From JBBRZM01 sp963813635 (GTDB lineage Bacteria; Actinomycetota; Acidimicrobiia; IMCC26256; JBBRZM01), in assembly GCA_963813635.1 (NCBI GenBank), contig CAWEZO010000007.1, forward strand, positions 310,001 through 374,000: a stretch of DNA of 64,000 nt. The letters are read 5' to 3'. Shown here in pieces: positions 36,608 through 45,043 of the stretch (position 1 is the first letter of the stretch; each line of letters begins with the position of its first letter). The notes beneath the pieces were generated by a model, which was not told where the DNA came from, did no database searches, and was given only the letters and a program-made list of their open reading frames with translations. A program made the position numbers and the translations under genes.

Positions 36608-37807
36608 TCAGCCGAGCCGTTCGATGATCGTGCCGCTGCCGAGCCCACCGCCGCAGCACATGGTGATCAATCCGAACCGTGCGTCAGTGCGTTCGAGCTC
36701 GTGCAATGCGGTCGTCGCGAGACGCGCACCGGTCGCACCCACCGGGTGGCCGATCGCGATCGCGCCGCCGTTGGGATTGACCTTCGCCAGGTCCGCGCCC
36801 ACTTCGCGGGCCCATGCGAGCACGACCGACGCGAACGCCTCGTTGATCTCGACGGTGTCGATGTCGTCGAGCCCGAGGCCGGTGCGCGCCAGGAGGTGCT
36901 GGGTCGCGTCGATGGGTCCGGTGAGCATGAGCACCGGATCGACGCCGACCAGGCATTGATCGACCACACGGGCGCGTGGGCGCAGGCCCAGCTCCTTCGC
37001 CTTCGCGGCCGTCATCATGAGCACCGCGGCCGCGCCGTCGGTGATCTGTGAGGACGTACCGGCGGTGTGCACGCCGTCTTCGCGCCCGACCGGCTTCAGC
37101 GCGGCGAGCGCTTCGAGAGAGGTCTCGCGCAGCCCCTCGTCGCGAGCGACGCGATGGGTGGTACCCGACGGCTTGCCGTCGTCGCCGAGATCGGGCGCGT
37201 CGACCGGCACCACCTCGCGCTCGAACCGTCCCTCGTCCCAGGCCCGCCGGGCGCGCTGTTGCGACTGAAGGCCGAACGCGTCGCAATCCGCGCGAGTGAT
37301 CGACCATTTCTCCGCGATGCGCTCGGCGCCTTCGAACTGCGACGTCATCTCGTAACGCCCGAAGTACGTCTTGGGAATCGGCCGGCCCGGACCCTGCTTG
37401 ACGCTTGTGCCCAACGGGACGCGACTCATCGACTCGACGCCACACGCGAGCGCGACGTCGACGACGCCGCTCTTGACGAGCGCCGCGCCGAGGTTGGTGG
37501 CCTGCTGGGACGAGCCACACTGCGAGTCGACGGTGGTGCCGGCGACCGACATCGGAAAGCCCGATGCCAGCCAGGCGGTGCGCGCGATGTTGAACGTCTG
37601 CTCACCGGTCTGGGTGACACACCCGGCGACGACCTGGCCGACCACCGACGGATCGATGCCCGAACGCTCGATCACCGCCTGTTGCGCCGCGCCGAGCAGC
37701 TCGGCCGGATGCACGGTGGAGAGCCCGCCGTTACGGCGCCCGAGTGGCGTGCGGGCGGCTTCGACGATGACCACGTCACCGTCGGCGGTCTCGCTCATGG
37801 GCGTCAT
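36608..37807 (-). CDS. acetyl-CoA acyltransferase (thiolase)
   Basis: 399-residue thiolase catalysing the last step of beta-oxidation or side-chain/steroid degradation. The acyl-accepting Cys is in DSQCGSSQQA (about residue 93), the general-base His in NPNGGAIAIGHPVGATG (about 355) and the second Cys in MCCGGGLGSG (about 387). VEINEAFAS is also present. The overall sequence is closest in style to FadA5-like thiolases of actinobacteria. The specific substrate is not deducible. Confidence 0.92.
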   Translation of the reverse strand: MTPMSETADGDVVIVEAARTPLGRRNGGLSTVHPAELLGAAQQAVIERSGIDPSVVGQVVAGCVTQTGEQTFNIARTAWLASGFPMSVAGTTVDSQCGSSQQATNLGAALVKSGVVDVALACGVESMSRVPLGTSVKQGPGRPIPKTYFGRYEMTSQFEGAERIAEKWSITRADCDAFGLQSQQRARRAWDEGRFEREVVPVDAPDLGDDGKPSGTTHRVARDEGLRETSLEALAALKPVGREDGVHTAGTSSQITDGAAAVLMMTAAKAKELGLRPRARVVDQCLVGVDPVLMLTGPIDATQHLLARTGLGLDDIDTVEINEAFASVVLAWAREVGADLAKVNPNGGAIAIGHPVGATGARLATTALHELERTDARFGLITMCCGGGLGSGTIIERLG

Positions 37808-37860
37808 GGCATCTCCTGACAGGCGGGACGGCGATCGTACCGCTCGCTAGCCTGCGTCCG

Positions 37861-38488
37861 ATGGGTCGCCGGCGTCTCGCGGCGCTACTCGTGTTCGCAT
37901 CGGTCCCCCTTGCTTCGTGCGGCGGGGGTGGCGGGAGCACGGCGTCGAAGGCTGCACCGCGCTCGTCGAACGCCGCCACGAGCCCCGGCGCGAACAGCGC
38001 GCCGGGAACGTCGCCGGCCTCGACGGGTTGTCCGCCCGCGGTGGGCACCACGGCGAGCCGGCAGCAGGCGGCGACCGTGCAGATGTTGCTCACCGGTGTC
38101 GATGGCGCACCGGTCGACTGCCGCGACGTCGTCACGTTTGATTTCCGATCGACCGGCGTCGGCACCTCACCCGGCTACACCATCGGGTACCAGTCCGGGC
38201 CGTTCCGATCGGGCCAGGGTGACCAGATCCTCAAGGTCAACGGCAGACGCGTTCCTCGTCGTGCGATTCGACAGCGCGATGGGCGCCGATCTCACCAAGC
38301 CCGACGCGCCGCTCACGTACACGGGTCCGAGCGCCCTCACCCCCGACGGGATGCAGCACGTGCTGGAGATCAAGCGCATCTCTGACTTCGAGGGCGTGCT
38401 GGTCTGGGTGATCGGACTCGATGCGAAGCGCCCGTTCATCGTCGACGGCAGCCCGACCCCGCCGAAGATCGTGATCACGATCAGCTAA
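37861..38488 (+). CDS. lipoprotein with AMIN-like domain, frame broken
   Basis: About 208 residues. The signal peptide ends with the lipobox LASC (Cys near residue 20), then a Ser/Ala/Gly-rich linker. A beta-rich domain follows (VVTFDFRSTGVGTSPGYTIGY). It must step one base at about 38245 to continue DAFLVVRFDSAMGADLT and end KIVITIS. The fold resembles AMIN-like domains of actinobacterial envelope lipoproteins. It should be anchored outside the membrane. Function unknown. Confidence 0.7.
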
Positions 38489-38504
38489 CCCGGCGCAACC
38501 GCCC

Positions 38505-38554
38505 CGTTCTTGCGTCAGAAAGGTCGTGCCACGACGATGAATGACGCACGAACG
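38505..38554. repeat. palindromic element, divergent copy (copy 3)
   Basis: The same left arm as copy 2 (CGTTCTTGCGTC) and a right arm with one mismatch (GACGCACGAACG), but a different 26-bp centre that makes its own GTCGT/ACGAC mini-stem. It starts 17 bases after the lipoprotein stop and is followed after 12 bases by copy 2. Confidence 0.7.
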
Positions 38555-38566
38555 CGTATCCGGGAT

Positions 38567-38617
38567 CGTTCTTGCGTCAGCAGCCGGGATGTCACCCCGG
38601 TTTGCGACGCAAGAACG
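38567..38617. repeat. 51-bp palindromic element, copy 2
   Basis: Perfect 12-bp arms (CGTTCTTGCGTC and its complement). The 27-bp centre is the exact inverse of the one at 22625-22651. One arm pair changed from A-T in copy 1 to G-C here on both sides, so pairing is kept. It ends seven bases before the 3' end of the convergent quinone reductase gene, so it probably terminates transcription from both sides. Confidence 0.8.
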
Positions 38618-38623
38618 AAGATC

Positions 38624-39580
38624 TCAGGGGCGGACGAGGACGATCTTGCCGAGCTTGCCGCCCCCGGCGAAGTGGTCGTACGCGGTCGTGGCGTCGTCCA
38701 TCGCGTACGTCGCCGCAACGGGCACCTCGAGGTCGCCGGCAGCAAGCAGCGGCAACACGTGGGCTTCGACTGCACGCGCCGCACCGGCTTTCTGCTCGAG
38801 CGGTCGCGCGCGCAACGTCGACCCGTGCAGCCGAGCCCGTCTTCCCATCAACGTGAGCAGGTTGAGCTCGGTGGTCGCGCCGGCGCCGACACCGATCACC
38901 GCGATGCGACCGCCGATGGCCAGCGCATCGAGATCGCTCGGGAGGTTGGGCGCGCCGACGAGCTCGAGGACGACGTCGAACGGCGCCTCGGCAACGAATT
39001 CGTCGGGAGCCACGACAACCACCGAGCCGGACCGGGCGCCGATCGCGGCAACATCGTCGCGAAGCGCCGCGTTGCGGACGGTCGCGGTCACGCGCGCTCC
39101 GGCGCGCGCTGCGAGCTGCACACCGGCGATGCCTACGCCGCCCGCGGCGCCGTGCACCAGTGCTCGCTCGCCCAGCGTGACCCCGCACTGCGTGAAGAGC
39201 GCGTCGTGCGCAGTCGTGAAGACCTCGGGGAAGCCGCCGGCGGCCTCCCACGGCACACTGGCGGGCACCGCGAGGGCGACGCGTTCGTGCACCACCGCAA
39301 GCTCGGCTTGGGCCCCGCCGCCCACCACGGCCATGACCCGGTCGCCCGCCGAGAAGCGCTCGACCTCGGGTCCGGTCTCGATCACCTCGCCCGCCAGCTC
39401 GAGACCGGGGATGTCGGCCGCGCTCCCGGCGGGCGCGGGGTACAGGCCGCGGCGCTGGAGCATGTCGGCACCGTTCACACCCGCGGCGCGTACTTCGACC
39501 AGCAGTTCGCCGCGGGCCGGGTGCGGGTCGGGATGGCGGCGCCAGTCGAGCCGGCCCTCGGTGATCGTGACCGCGTGCAC
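38624..39580 (-). CDS. zinc-less MDR quinone oxidoreductase
   Basis: 318-residue NADPH-dependent quinone/enal reductase of the medium-chain dehydrogenase family. The GroES-like N-terminus contains AAGVNGADMLQRRG. The Rossmann part has VHGAAGGVGIAGVQLA near residue 145. Zinc-binding cysteines are absent, as in quinone oxidoreductases. Genes of this type reduce quinones or alpha,beta-unsaturated carbonyls. Confidence 0.9.
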   Translation of the reverse strand: MHAVTITEGRLDWRRHPDPHPARGELLVEVRAAGVNGADMLQRRGLYPAPAGSAADIPGLELAGEVIETGPEVERFSAGDRVMAVVGGGAQAELAVVHERVALAVPASVPWEAAGGFPEVFTTAHDALFTQCGVTLGERALVHGAAGGVGIAGVQLAARAGARVTATVRNAALRDDVAAIGARSGSVVVVAPDEFVAEAPFDVVLELVGAPNLPSDLDALAIGGRIAVIGVGAGATTELNLLTLMGRRARLHGSTLRARPLEQKAGAARAVEAHVLPLLAAGDLEVPVAATYAMDDATTAYDHFAGGGKLGKIVLVRP

Positions 39581-39607
39581 CGCCGGACCCTACCGGGCGG
39601 CGGTCAA

Positions 39608-40843
39608 TCAGGGGGTCGTCGTGGGCGGGTTCCCCGCAGTCGCCCCGGGTGACGTGCCGGTCGTCACGCCCGGTGCGGAGCCGCTGCCGGAGTTGTCGCT
39701 GAACCCGGGGCGGGGCACGGGCACCGTGGCGGGTGGCGTCGACGGTGTGGTACCCAGACCGGCGGCGCCCGCGAGCCATCGTGGGTCGACCGCGACGCGA
39801 GCCGTGGTGAACGGCGCGTTCGCCGCCTTGAAGTGTCCTGTGAACAGGTGCGTGGGCACGACGTACACCGCCGCGGGCTCGGTGCCGACGACCACCATGA
39901 GCCCGAGCTGCATGTGCTCGATGAGCACGACGGGCCGTGTGTCATCCGGCACGGTTGTTCGACGTCCGGTTGCGGTGGCGGCGCCGCGGCGGGCGAGCGT
40001 GTCGTACGCCGAGCGGGCCGTGCTGAGCGGGTAGTCACCGATGTCTTCGAGATCGACGAGCAGGCCGTCGACGCGGTCGATCGCGCCGGCTGGGCTCACG
40101 TCGAAGGTCCACTCGAGCCCCGTCACGGCAATGTCGCCCACCAGCGGGGTCAACGTCACCGTGAAGCCGGCGGATGTGGTCTTGACCGCAGCGCGGGCAT
40201 CCGATGCCGGCACGCCCATCGCGTGGAGAGCAGACCTCGCGGTCGCCTCGGCCGACGACGACGTCGCGGGAGGGGAGCTCGCCGGCGGAGCCGCCGGGGT
40301 GGTAGTTCCCGGCCCCGACGTTGTCGTCGCCGGAACCGGCTCACAGCCCGGGGGTGGCGGAGAGATCTGGATGCAGAGTCTCGCGCCACCGGGTGGCGAG
40401 CTCGGCGCGGCGCTCGTGCGCGTCAGATGCACCGACCAGCTCGTGGGGGTCGCCGTGACGTCGAACGTCGCACCTTTCGCGGTCGCGCGCCACCCTCCGC
40501 CCGCGGCCGGTTGCACGCCGCCCAACCCAAGTGCCTTCGACATGCGCGACGCGTCGGCGCGCGTCAACGGCGTGGGTCGCAGCTGATACACGGTCGCTTG
40601 GCCCGGCAGCTCCGGCAGTGTGGTCGCGAGCCGGTACTCGACCGACGCGCCCGCGCCACTGCTGCGGTTGTTGTCGACTTCCGTCGAGGTGAGTGACAGC
40701 GCGTCGAGGGCGCGTCCCGATCGGCGCTGCACGACGATGGCGGTCACGACGATCACGAGGATAAAACCGAGCGCCACCGCGCCCGCTGCCGTCCCCCGTG
40801 GCCATCGAGCGCGGAAGCGGTCACGACTTGTGGGCTCGGTCAC
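39608..40843 (-). CDS. membrane-anchored extracytoplasmic protein, function unknown
   Basis: 411 residues with a short cytosolic N-terminus, one membrane helix (about residues 20-40) and a large outer part. The outer part has two similar beta-rich modules (about residues 50-160 and 205-330) joined by a Thr/Pro/Ser linker, and a second Pro/Thr-rich tail. Both modules include an ADAS or ASDARA helix followed by strands, which suggests an internal duplication. I do not recognise the family. The design resembles cell-wall-spanning actinobacterial proteins. Confidence 0.65.
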   Translation of the reverse strand: MTEPTSRDRFRARWPRGTAAGAVALGFILVIVVTAIVVQRRSGRALDALSLTSTEVDNNRSSGAGASVEYRLATTLPELPGQATVYQLRPTPLTRADASRMSKALGLGGVQPAAGGGWRATAKGATFDVTATPTSWSVHLTRTSAAPSSPPGGARLCIQISPPPPGCEPVPATTTSGPGTTTPAAPPASSPPATSSSAEATARSALHAMGVPASDARAAVKTTSAGFTVTLTPLVGDIAVTGLEWTFDVSPAGAIDRVDGLLVDLEDIGDYPLSTARSAYDTLARRGAATATGRRTTVPDDTRPVVLIEHMQLGLMVVVGTEPAAVYVVPTHLFTGHFKAANAPFTTARVAVDPRWLAGAAGLGTTPSTPPATVPVPRPGFSDNSGSGSAPGVTTGTSPGATAGNPPTTTP

Positions 40844-40926
40844 GGAGCCTCCCTTGCCTCAAGGCTAGGTCGGTGCAGTGACGGCCCAAGCGCAGGCAGG
40901 GGTGACACCGCGGCTAGCTTGCGGAC

Positions 40927-41302
40927 ATGCCTCCCGTTCGTCACGAGCCCGGCAATCTGGTGTTCGTGGACGACGAAGGGGAGCGAGTCACCCTCGATGC
41001 CGCAGAGGCGCAGTCCCTCTTCTCGTTGACCGGCGGCCTCGATGCCGCGACGGTCTCTGCGTGCCCGGCATGTCGAAGCCGCGTTCGTCGCGGTGGTCGC
41101 GCTCGTCGACCTGCTCAAGGCTTCAGCGCCTCACCGGCGTGCGATCGATCTGTTCGCGCTCGCGGAGGACGCACCGACGCTGCATCTGTACGTCATCGAC
41201 GAGGGCGCCGCGTGTCACCACGATGACTGGCGCGACCCCGGGTTCACGGAATGGTCCGACGCCGTGCCCGACCCGCCCGCGCTGCGCCGGCGGTCGCTGT
41301 AG
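40927..41302 (+). CDS. small CPxC-containing protein, frame broken
   Basis: About 124 residues after correcting one inserted base at about 41086. The N-terminal part is acidic (LVFVDDEGERVTLDAAEAQ). It is followed by VSACPACRSR, a possible metal or redox CxxC site, then FVAVVALVDLLKASAPHRRA and a His/Asp-rich end (HLYVIDEGAACHHDDW). The family is unknown to me. It ends one base before the end of the convergent WS/DGAT gene. Confidence 0.5.
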
Positions 41303-41303
41303 C

Positions 41304-42725
41304 TCAGGTCGCGAACTCGAGCAGCGCCGCGAACGAATCCCGGAAGCAGTCCATCAGTGCCGCGGGATCGCTGATCGCCACCGGGTCGAGATTGACGCCG
41401 AGGTCGAGCGAGCCGCGGTAGGTCATCATGGTGACGTTGAGCGCGCAACCGGTGCGGGGGCCCATCGGATAGTTGGCCGCGATGCGTGCACCACCCATGT
41501 ACAGATCGACCGGGCTTCCGCGCAGGTTGGACGTCGCAAAGTCGATGGTGCGGGCCTGACTGCGAGTGACCGCGACGAGCACCGCCGTGGGAAGCGAAGA
41601 CAACATGCCGGCAAGCGATCCGGCGGCGCCAAGCGCGGGTTCCCCCTTCACGGTGAGGAGCTGTTCGCGCACCAGGCAGAAGCGCGCGGCGGGATCTTTG
41701 GGGCGCACCGGCACGATGATGCGTGTCGGCACGAAGGCGTTGCCGCCGCTGTGGTCGCCCTTCTTTCGGACGCTGATCGCCATTGCCATCCGAAGCTCGT
41801 CGCTCGGCTTACCCATCAGGTCGTGATACGTGCCGAGGCCTCCCGCAACAGCGGTCACGAAGAGGTCGTTGAGACTGCCGCCGAGCTTCCTCGCGGCCGC
41901 TTTCGCCTCGTCGAACGGCACTTGCATCACTTCGAAGCGCCGGCCGAGCGATCGGTCGCGGAGCAGCTGGGAGCGCGCCGAATCCGTGACCAGCACCTGC
42001 CGGTGGACTGATCCCGCGAGCGCGGCGGCGCCCGCGACGGCCGGTGCGATGTCACGCGGGTGTGTCGCAAGATGCACGGCGGAGCCGAGGCCGTGCCGGG
42101 CGATGCCGAGCGGTTGGCGGAGCGCGAACCCGAGCGCGTCGGCGACCACCTCGAGCGGTGAGGTGCGGTTGATCGGATCGAGCGGCGGCGTCGCTTGCTC
42201 CTTCGCCGCGTCCTCGGCGATCTGTCGCGCCGCTTCACGCGGGCCGCGCTTGGGCGCGGGATCACGCTCGAAGTCGACAAGGCTCAGCGACAGGCGAATG
42301 CCCCCGACGCCATCGGTGATCGTGTGGTGCATCTTCTGGATGACAGCGGCGCGCCCGTCGGCGAGCCCTTCGATCAGGGTGAACTCCCAGAGCGGCCGGG
42401 AGCGGTCGAGCGGTGTCGACGCGAGCGAGGCCGCGACGTCGAGGAGCTCGCGCATCCCGCCCGGCGCCGGCAACGCCACCTTGCGAAAGTGGTAGTCGAG
42501 ATCGAGCGTGGGGTCGTGGCGCCACTCGGGCGGGGCAATGCGTAGCGGTGGGTTGACAACCCGCTGGGCGAGCCGGGGAACGTCGATCATCGCCGCCTCG
42601 AGCTTTGCCCGGAGCCGCTGCTCATCCGGCAACTCGTCGAGCACTGTGATGTTGACGAAGTCGGAGCGAAGGGCAGGGTCCTTCTCGACCGCCCACATGA
42701 TCGCCTCGGTGTCACTCATGCGCAT
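41304..42725 (-). CDS. wax ester synthase / diacylglycerol acyltransferase
   Basis: 473-residue WS/DGAT enzyme that makes wax esters or triacylglycerol from acyl-CoA. The catalytic motif HHTITDG lies in VIQKMHHTITDGVGG near residue 137. The C-terminal domain has SNLRGSPVDLYMGGARI and YRGSLDLGVNLD, typical of the family. ATG 42725 is chosen; a second ATG lies six bases later. Lipid storage fits the many beta-oxidation genes nearby. Confidence 0.92.
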   Translation of the reverse strand: MRMSDTEAIMWAVEKDPALRSDFVNITVLDELPDEQRLRAKLEAAMIDVPRLAQRVVNPPLRIAPPEWRHDPTLDLDYHFRKVALPAPGGMRELLDVAASLASTPLDRSRPLWEFTLIEGLADGRAAVIQKMHHTITDGVGGIRLSLSLVDFERDPAPKRGPREAARQIAEDAAKEQATPPLDPINRTSPLEVVADALGFALRQPLGIARHGLGSAVHLATHPRDIAPAVAGAAALAGSVHRQVLVTDSARSQLLRDRSLGRRFEVMQVPFDEAKAAARKLGGSLNDLFVTAVAGGLGTYHDLMGKPSDELRMAMAISVRKKGDHSGGNAFVPTRIIVPVRPKDPAARFCLVREQLLTVKGEPALGAAGSLAGMLSSLPTAVLVAVTRSQARTIDFATSNLRGSPVDLYMGGARIAANYPMGPRTGCALNVTMMTYRGSLDLGVNLDPVAISDPAALMDCFRDSFAALLEFAT

Positions 42726-42781
42726 GGGCCAAGGGTCGCCTGCAGAGACGGCTGACGCAAGTGGGGTGGCGGACCTGCGGG

Positions 42782-43372
42782 TCAGCGGGGGATCGTCGTG
42801 CGCTTGAACTCGTTGAATCTCGTCCAATCGAGGAGCCCGAGCGCGCGTTCGAGATCCTCGACGTTGTTCCGGTCCATGAAGCGGATAAACACCGCGTTCT
42901 CGCCTTCGATGTACGTCGGCACGCCGAACACCTTCCAGCGGTCGACGGCTTCGATGTGCTCGGCCGCGAGCGTCTTCAGCGGGCGCCCGCTCGCCACCTC
43001 GCCGGCCACCGCGTCGACGTCGAGGCCCGCCGCTCCGGCCACGTCGCGCACGACGCTTTCTTCCTTGATCTGCAGGCCGTCGTCATGGCGGGCCGCGAAC
43101 ATCGCCCAGTGAAAGTCGAGGAACGCGTCGGGAAACCGGTCACGCACCGCGATGCCCCACTCGAGCGCGAGCACACCCGTGCCACGCTCTCCGTCGGGGC
43201 GGTCCCAGATCGCGGGCTCGCCCTCGGCGACGTGGGCCTGATCGAGCGAGAAGGCGAGCCAGCGCACGTCGATGTCGAGCGTGCCTTCACGTGTCGCGGT
43301 GATGAGCGCCTCGTGTGCGTTGCGTGCGAACGGGCAGCGGTAGTCGAATGTCACAGCAAGCTCGCGGGTCAC
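42782..43372 (-). CDS. DsbA-family oxidoreductase-like protein
   Basis: 196 residues of thioredoxin/DsbA fold with inserted helical domain. GTG 43372 follows GGAGG at good spacing. The active-site equivalent reads YRCPFARNA, so only one Cys of a CxxC pair is kept. VFGVPTYIEGENAVF supplies the cis-Pro loop. No signal peptide is visible, so it probably works in the cytosol, perhaps as an isomerase or thiol transferase of the FrnE/HCCA type. Confidence 0.8.
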   Translation of the reverse strand: MTRELAVTFDYRCPFARNAHEALITATREGTLDIDVRWLAFSLDQAHVAEGEPAIWDRPDGERGTGVLALEWGIAVRDRFPDAFLDFHWAMFAARHDDGLQIKEESVVRDVAGAAGLDVDAVAGEVASGRPLKTLAAEHIEAVDRWKVFGVPTYIEGENAVFIRFMDRNNVEDLERALGLLDWTRFNEFKRTTIPR

Positions 43373-43442
43373 GTGATCCTCCGGACGATTGTGATCTCCG
43401 TTCGCAACGCCGCGCCGGCGTAGGGCATTCCGCGGCGATGGG

Positions 43443-43968
43443 TCATCGCGGGAGGAACCGCCGCGCGAGCATGCCCATGCCGAGCCCGAGTGCGGCGCCC
43501 GCGACCACATCCGACGCGTGGTGCATTTGCACGTAGACCCGGCTGCCGGCCACGAGTGCGGCGAGCCCGAACCACGCCACCCCGAGGTCGGAGTCGCGCG
43601 CCAATAACGACGCGGCCATGAAGCCGGCCGTCGCGTGACCGGACGGGAACGCGCTGGTGATCGGCCGGCGCATCCCGAACGGGAGCGGGCCGTCGACCTG
43701 GTCGGGTGTGGGTCGGACCCGCTGGAAGAGCAGCTTGATCGGGCCGTTGGTGACCGCAGACTCAATACCCAGCGCGGCGCTGAAACGCAACGCGGCCGCG
43801 GGCTCTCCGGTGCGTGCCGCATGCGCGGCGCCCGCGGCGTGCCAGAGCAAGCTCTGGTCGGCCGCGCTCGACAAGCCGTAGAAGAGTCGGTCGAGTGCAG
43901 GGCTTCGATGCCGGTCGATCCAGGCATCGACCGCGCGCGTCGAACGTGCGAATGTGGTCGCGAAGCAT
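43443..43968 (-). CDS. PAP2-family membrane phosphatase, frame broken near the start
   Basis: About 175 residues. The three phosphatase motifs are clear: KLLFQRVRP, FPSGHATAG and SRVYVQMHHASD. Several membrane helices surround them. The frame carrying them has no good start. One extra base in a CGCGCG run near 43932 would join it to ATG 43968 (MLRDHIRTFDA, then VDAWIDRHRSPALDRLFYG), giving a normal PAP2 N-terminus. Likely substrates are lipid phosphates or undecaprenyl pyrophosphate. Confidence 0.8.
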
Positions 43969-44039
43969 CGGGACGACGAGCCTACCGGGCTCGGGCGTCG
44001 TGTCTCGCGGCGTCTGCGAGCTCGGCCGGTCGAGCGGGT

Positions 44040-44882
44040 TCAGCCGGCGACGAGTGGCAGCGCGGGCTCGATCACCGAGCCCGGTCCGCGGAGCACTGCG
44101 GCTTCGGCAGGATCGCCGCCGAACGCGGGGCAGTAGGGCTTGAACGTGCAGTAGTTGCACAACGGCCCGGGACTCGGCCGGAAGTCGTCGTGTGCACACC
44201 CGCGTGTGACGGCGTTCCACAACGCATTCGTCTTGCGCACGACGGCGGTCACCGACTGCTCGGTCGGCCGGGCGATGATCGCCTCCGGCTTCGACAGGTA
44301 CAGCAACTGCACTCGCGCGGGACGCTCCCCGAGCATGCGCTCGCACAACAGCGCGTAGAGGTGGACGCCACTGAGTCGCTTGCTCTCGTGGAACTCGGAC
44401 GGCACCGAGCCGGTCTTGTAATCGGTGACCACGAGCTCGCCGTTGACCGGATCACGCTCGAGGCGGTCGATCACGCCACGCAGACGCACGCCGTCGAGCT
44501 CACAGCTCAGCTTCAGCTCGAGGCCCATCGGCCGCACCGTTGTCGGGTCTTCCAGCTCGAAGTAGCGCCGGACGAGTACCTCAGCTTCGCTGTTGAAGCT
44601 GCGCCACTCGGCCTCGGAGAGATCGAGGTCGGCAAAGTCGGGGTGGCCCGCGAGCTCGACGCAGGCCTTGTCGAGATCCACGAGCGCGGCGTCGAGCGCG
44701 CGGTCGGAGGGCGCACGACACATGAGGAGCTCGAGCGCGCGGTGCACGAGCGTGCCCTTGCTCGCGGCGGCCGACGGAGGCTCGGGCAGCCGGTCGAGAT
44801 ACGAGAACTTGAACGCGAGGGGACAGTCTTTGAATGCCGAAACGGCGCTCGGCGACAGTGATCCCGGCAGCGCGATACCCAT
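44040..44882 (-). CDS. RecB/Cas4-like PD-(D/E)XK nuclease with iron-sulfur cysteines
   Basis: 280-residue nuclease. LSPSAVSAFKDCPLAFKF opens the domain with the first Cys. KGTLVHRALE, GVIDRLER and VVTDYKTGSV supply the PD-(D/E)XK active site. The end has CNYCTFKPYCPAF, giving three more Cys that would complete a 4Fe-4S cluster as in AddB/Cas4. No CRISPR array or helicase gene is adjacent, so a general DNA-repair role is more likely than adaptation. The ATG is at 44882. Confidence 0.88.
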   Translation of the reverse strand: MGIALPGSLSPSAVSAFKDCPLAFKFSYLDRLPEPPSAAASKGTLVHRALELLMCRAPSDRALDAALVDLDKACVELAGHPDFADLDLSEAEWRSFNSEAEVLVRRYFELEDPTTVRPMGLELKLSCELDGVRLRGVIDRLERDPVNGELVVTDYKTGSVPSEFHESKRLSGVHLYALLCERMLGERPARVQLLYLSKPEAIIARPTEQSVTAVVRKTNALWNAVTRGCAHDDFRPSPGPLCNYCTFKPYCPAFGGDPAEAAVLRGPGSVIEPALPLVAG

Positions 44883-45043
44883 GCCCGGACAGTAACCCCG
44901 GGGTGTGACAGCGACGGGGACTCCGCCTGCCGACGGATCCTGTGAGCAGTTTCGTCACCAGCGTGTCAACGAAACCCCGTATCTGGGCGTTCAAGGCATT
45001 ACGGGTCCAAGTGGGACCGACAGATCAAGGGGTTACAACGGTG

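Noticed and set aside
42751..42758. GACGCAAG near the WS/DGAT start as a further palindromic element
   Set aside because: Only one arm-like octamer is present, with no partner arm or centre.
44883..45043. Possible riboswitch leader before the secreted HAF/DUF4214 gene
   Set aside because: A GTTTCGT/ACGAAAC pairing exists near 44949-44977, but I could not match c-di-AMP, c-di-GMP or cobalamin riboswitch cores. A covariance-model search would decide.
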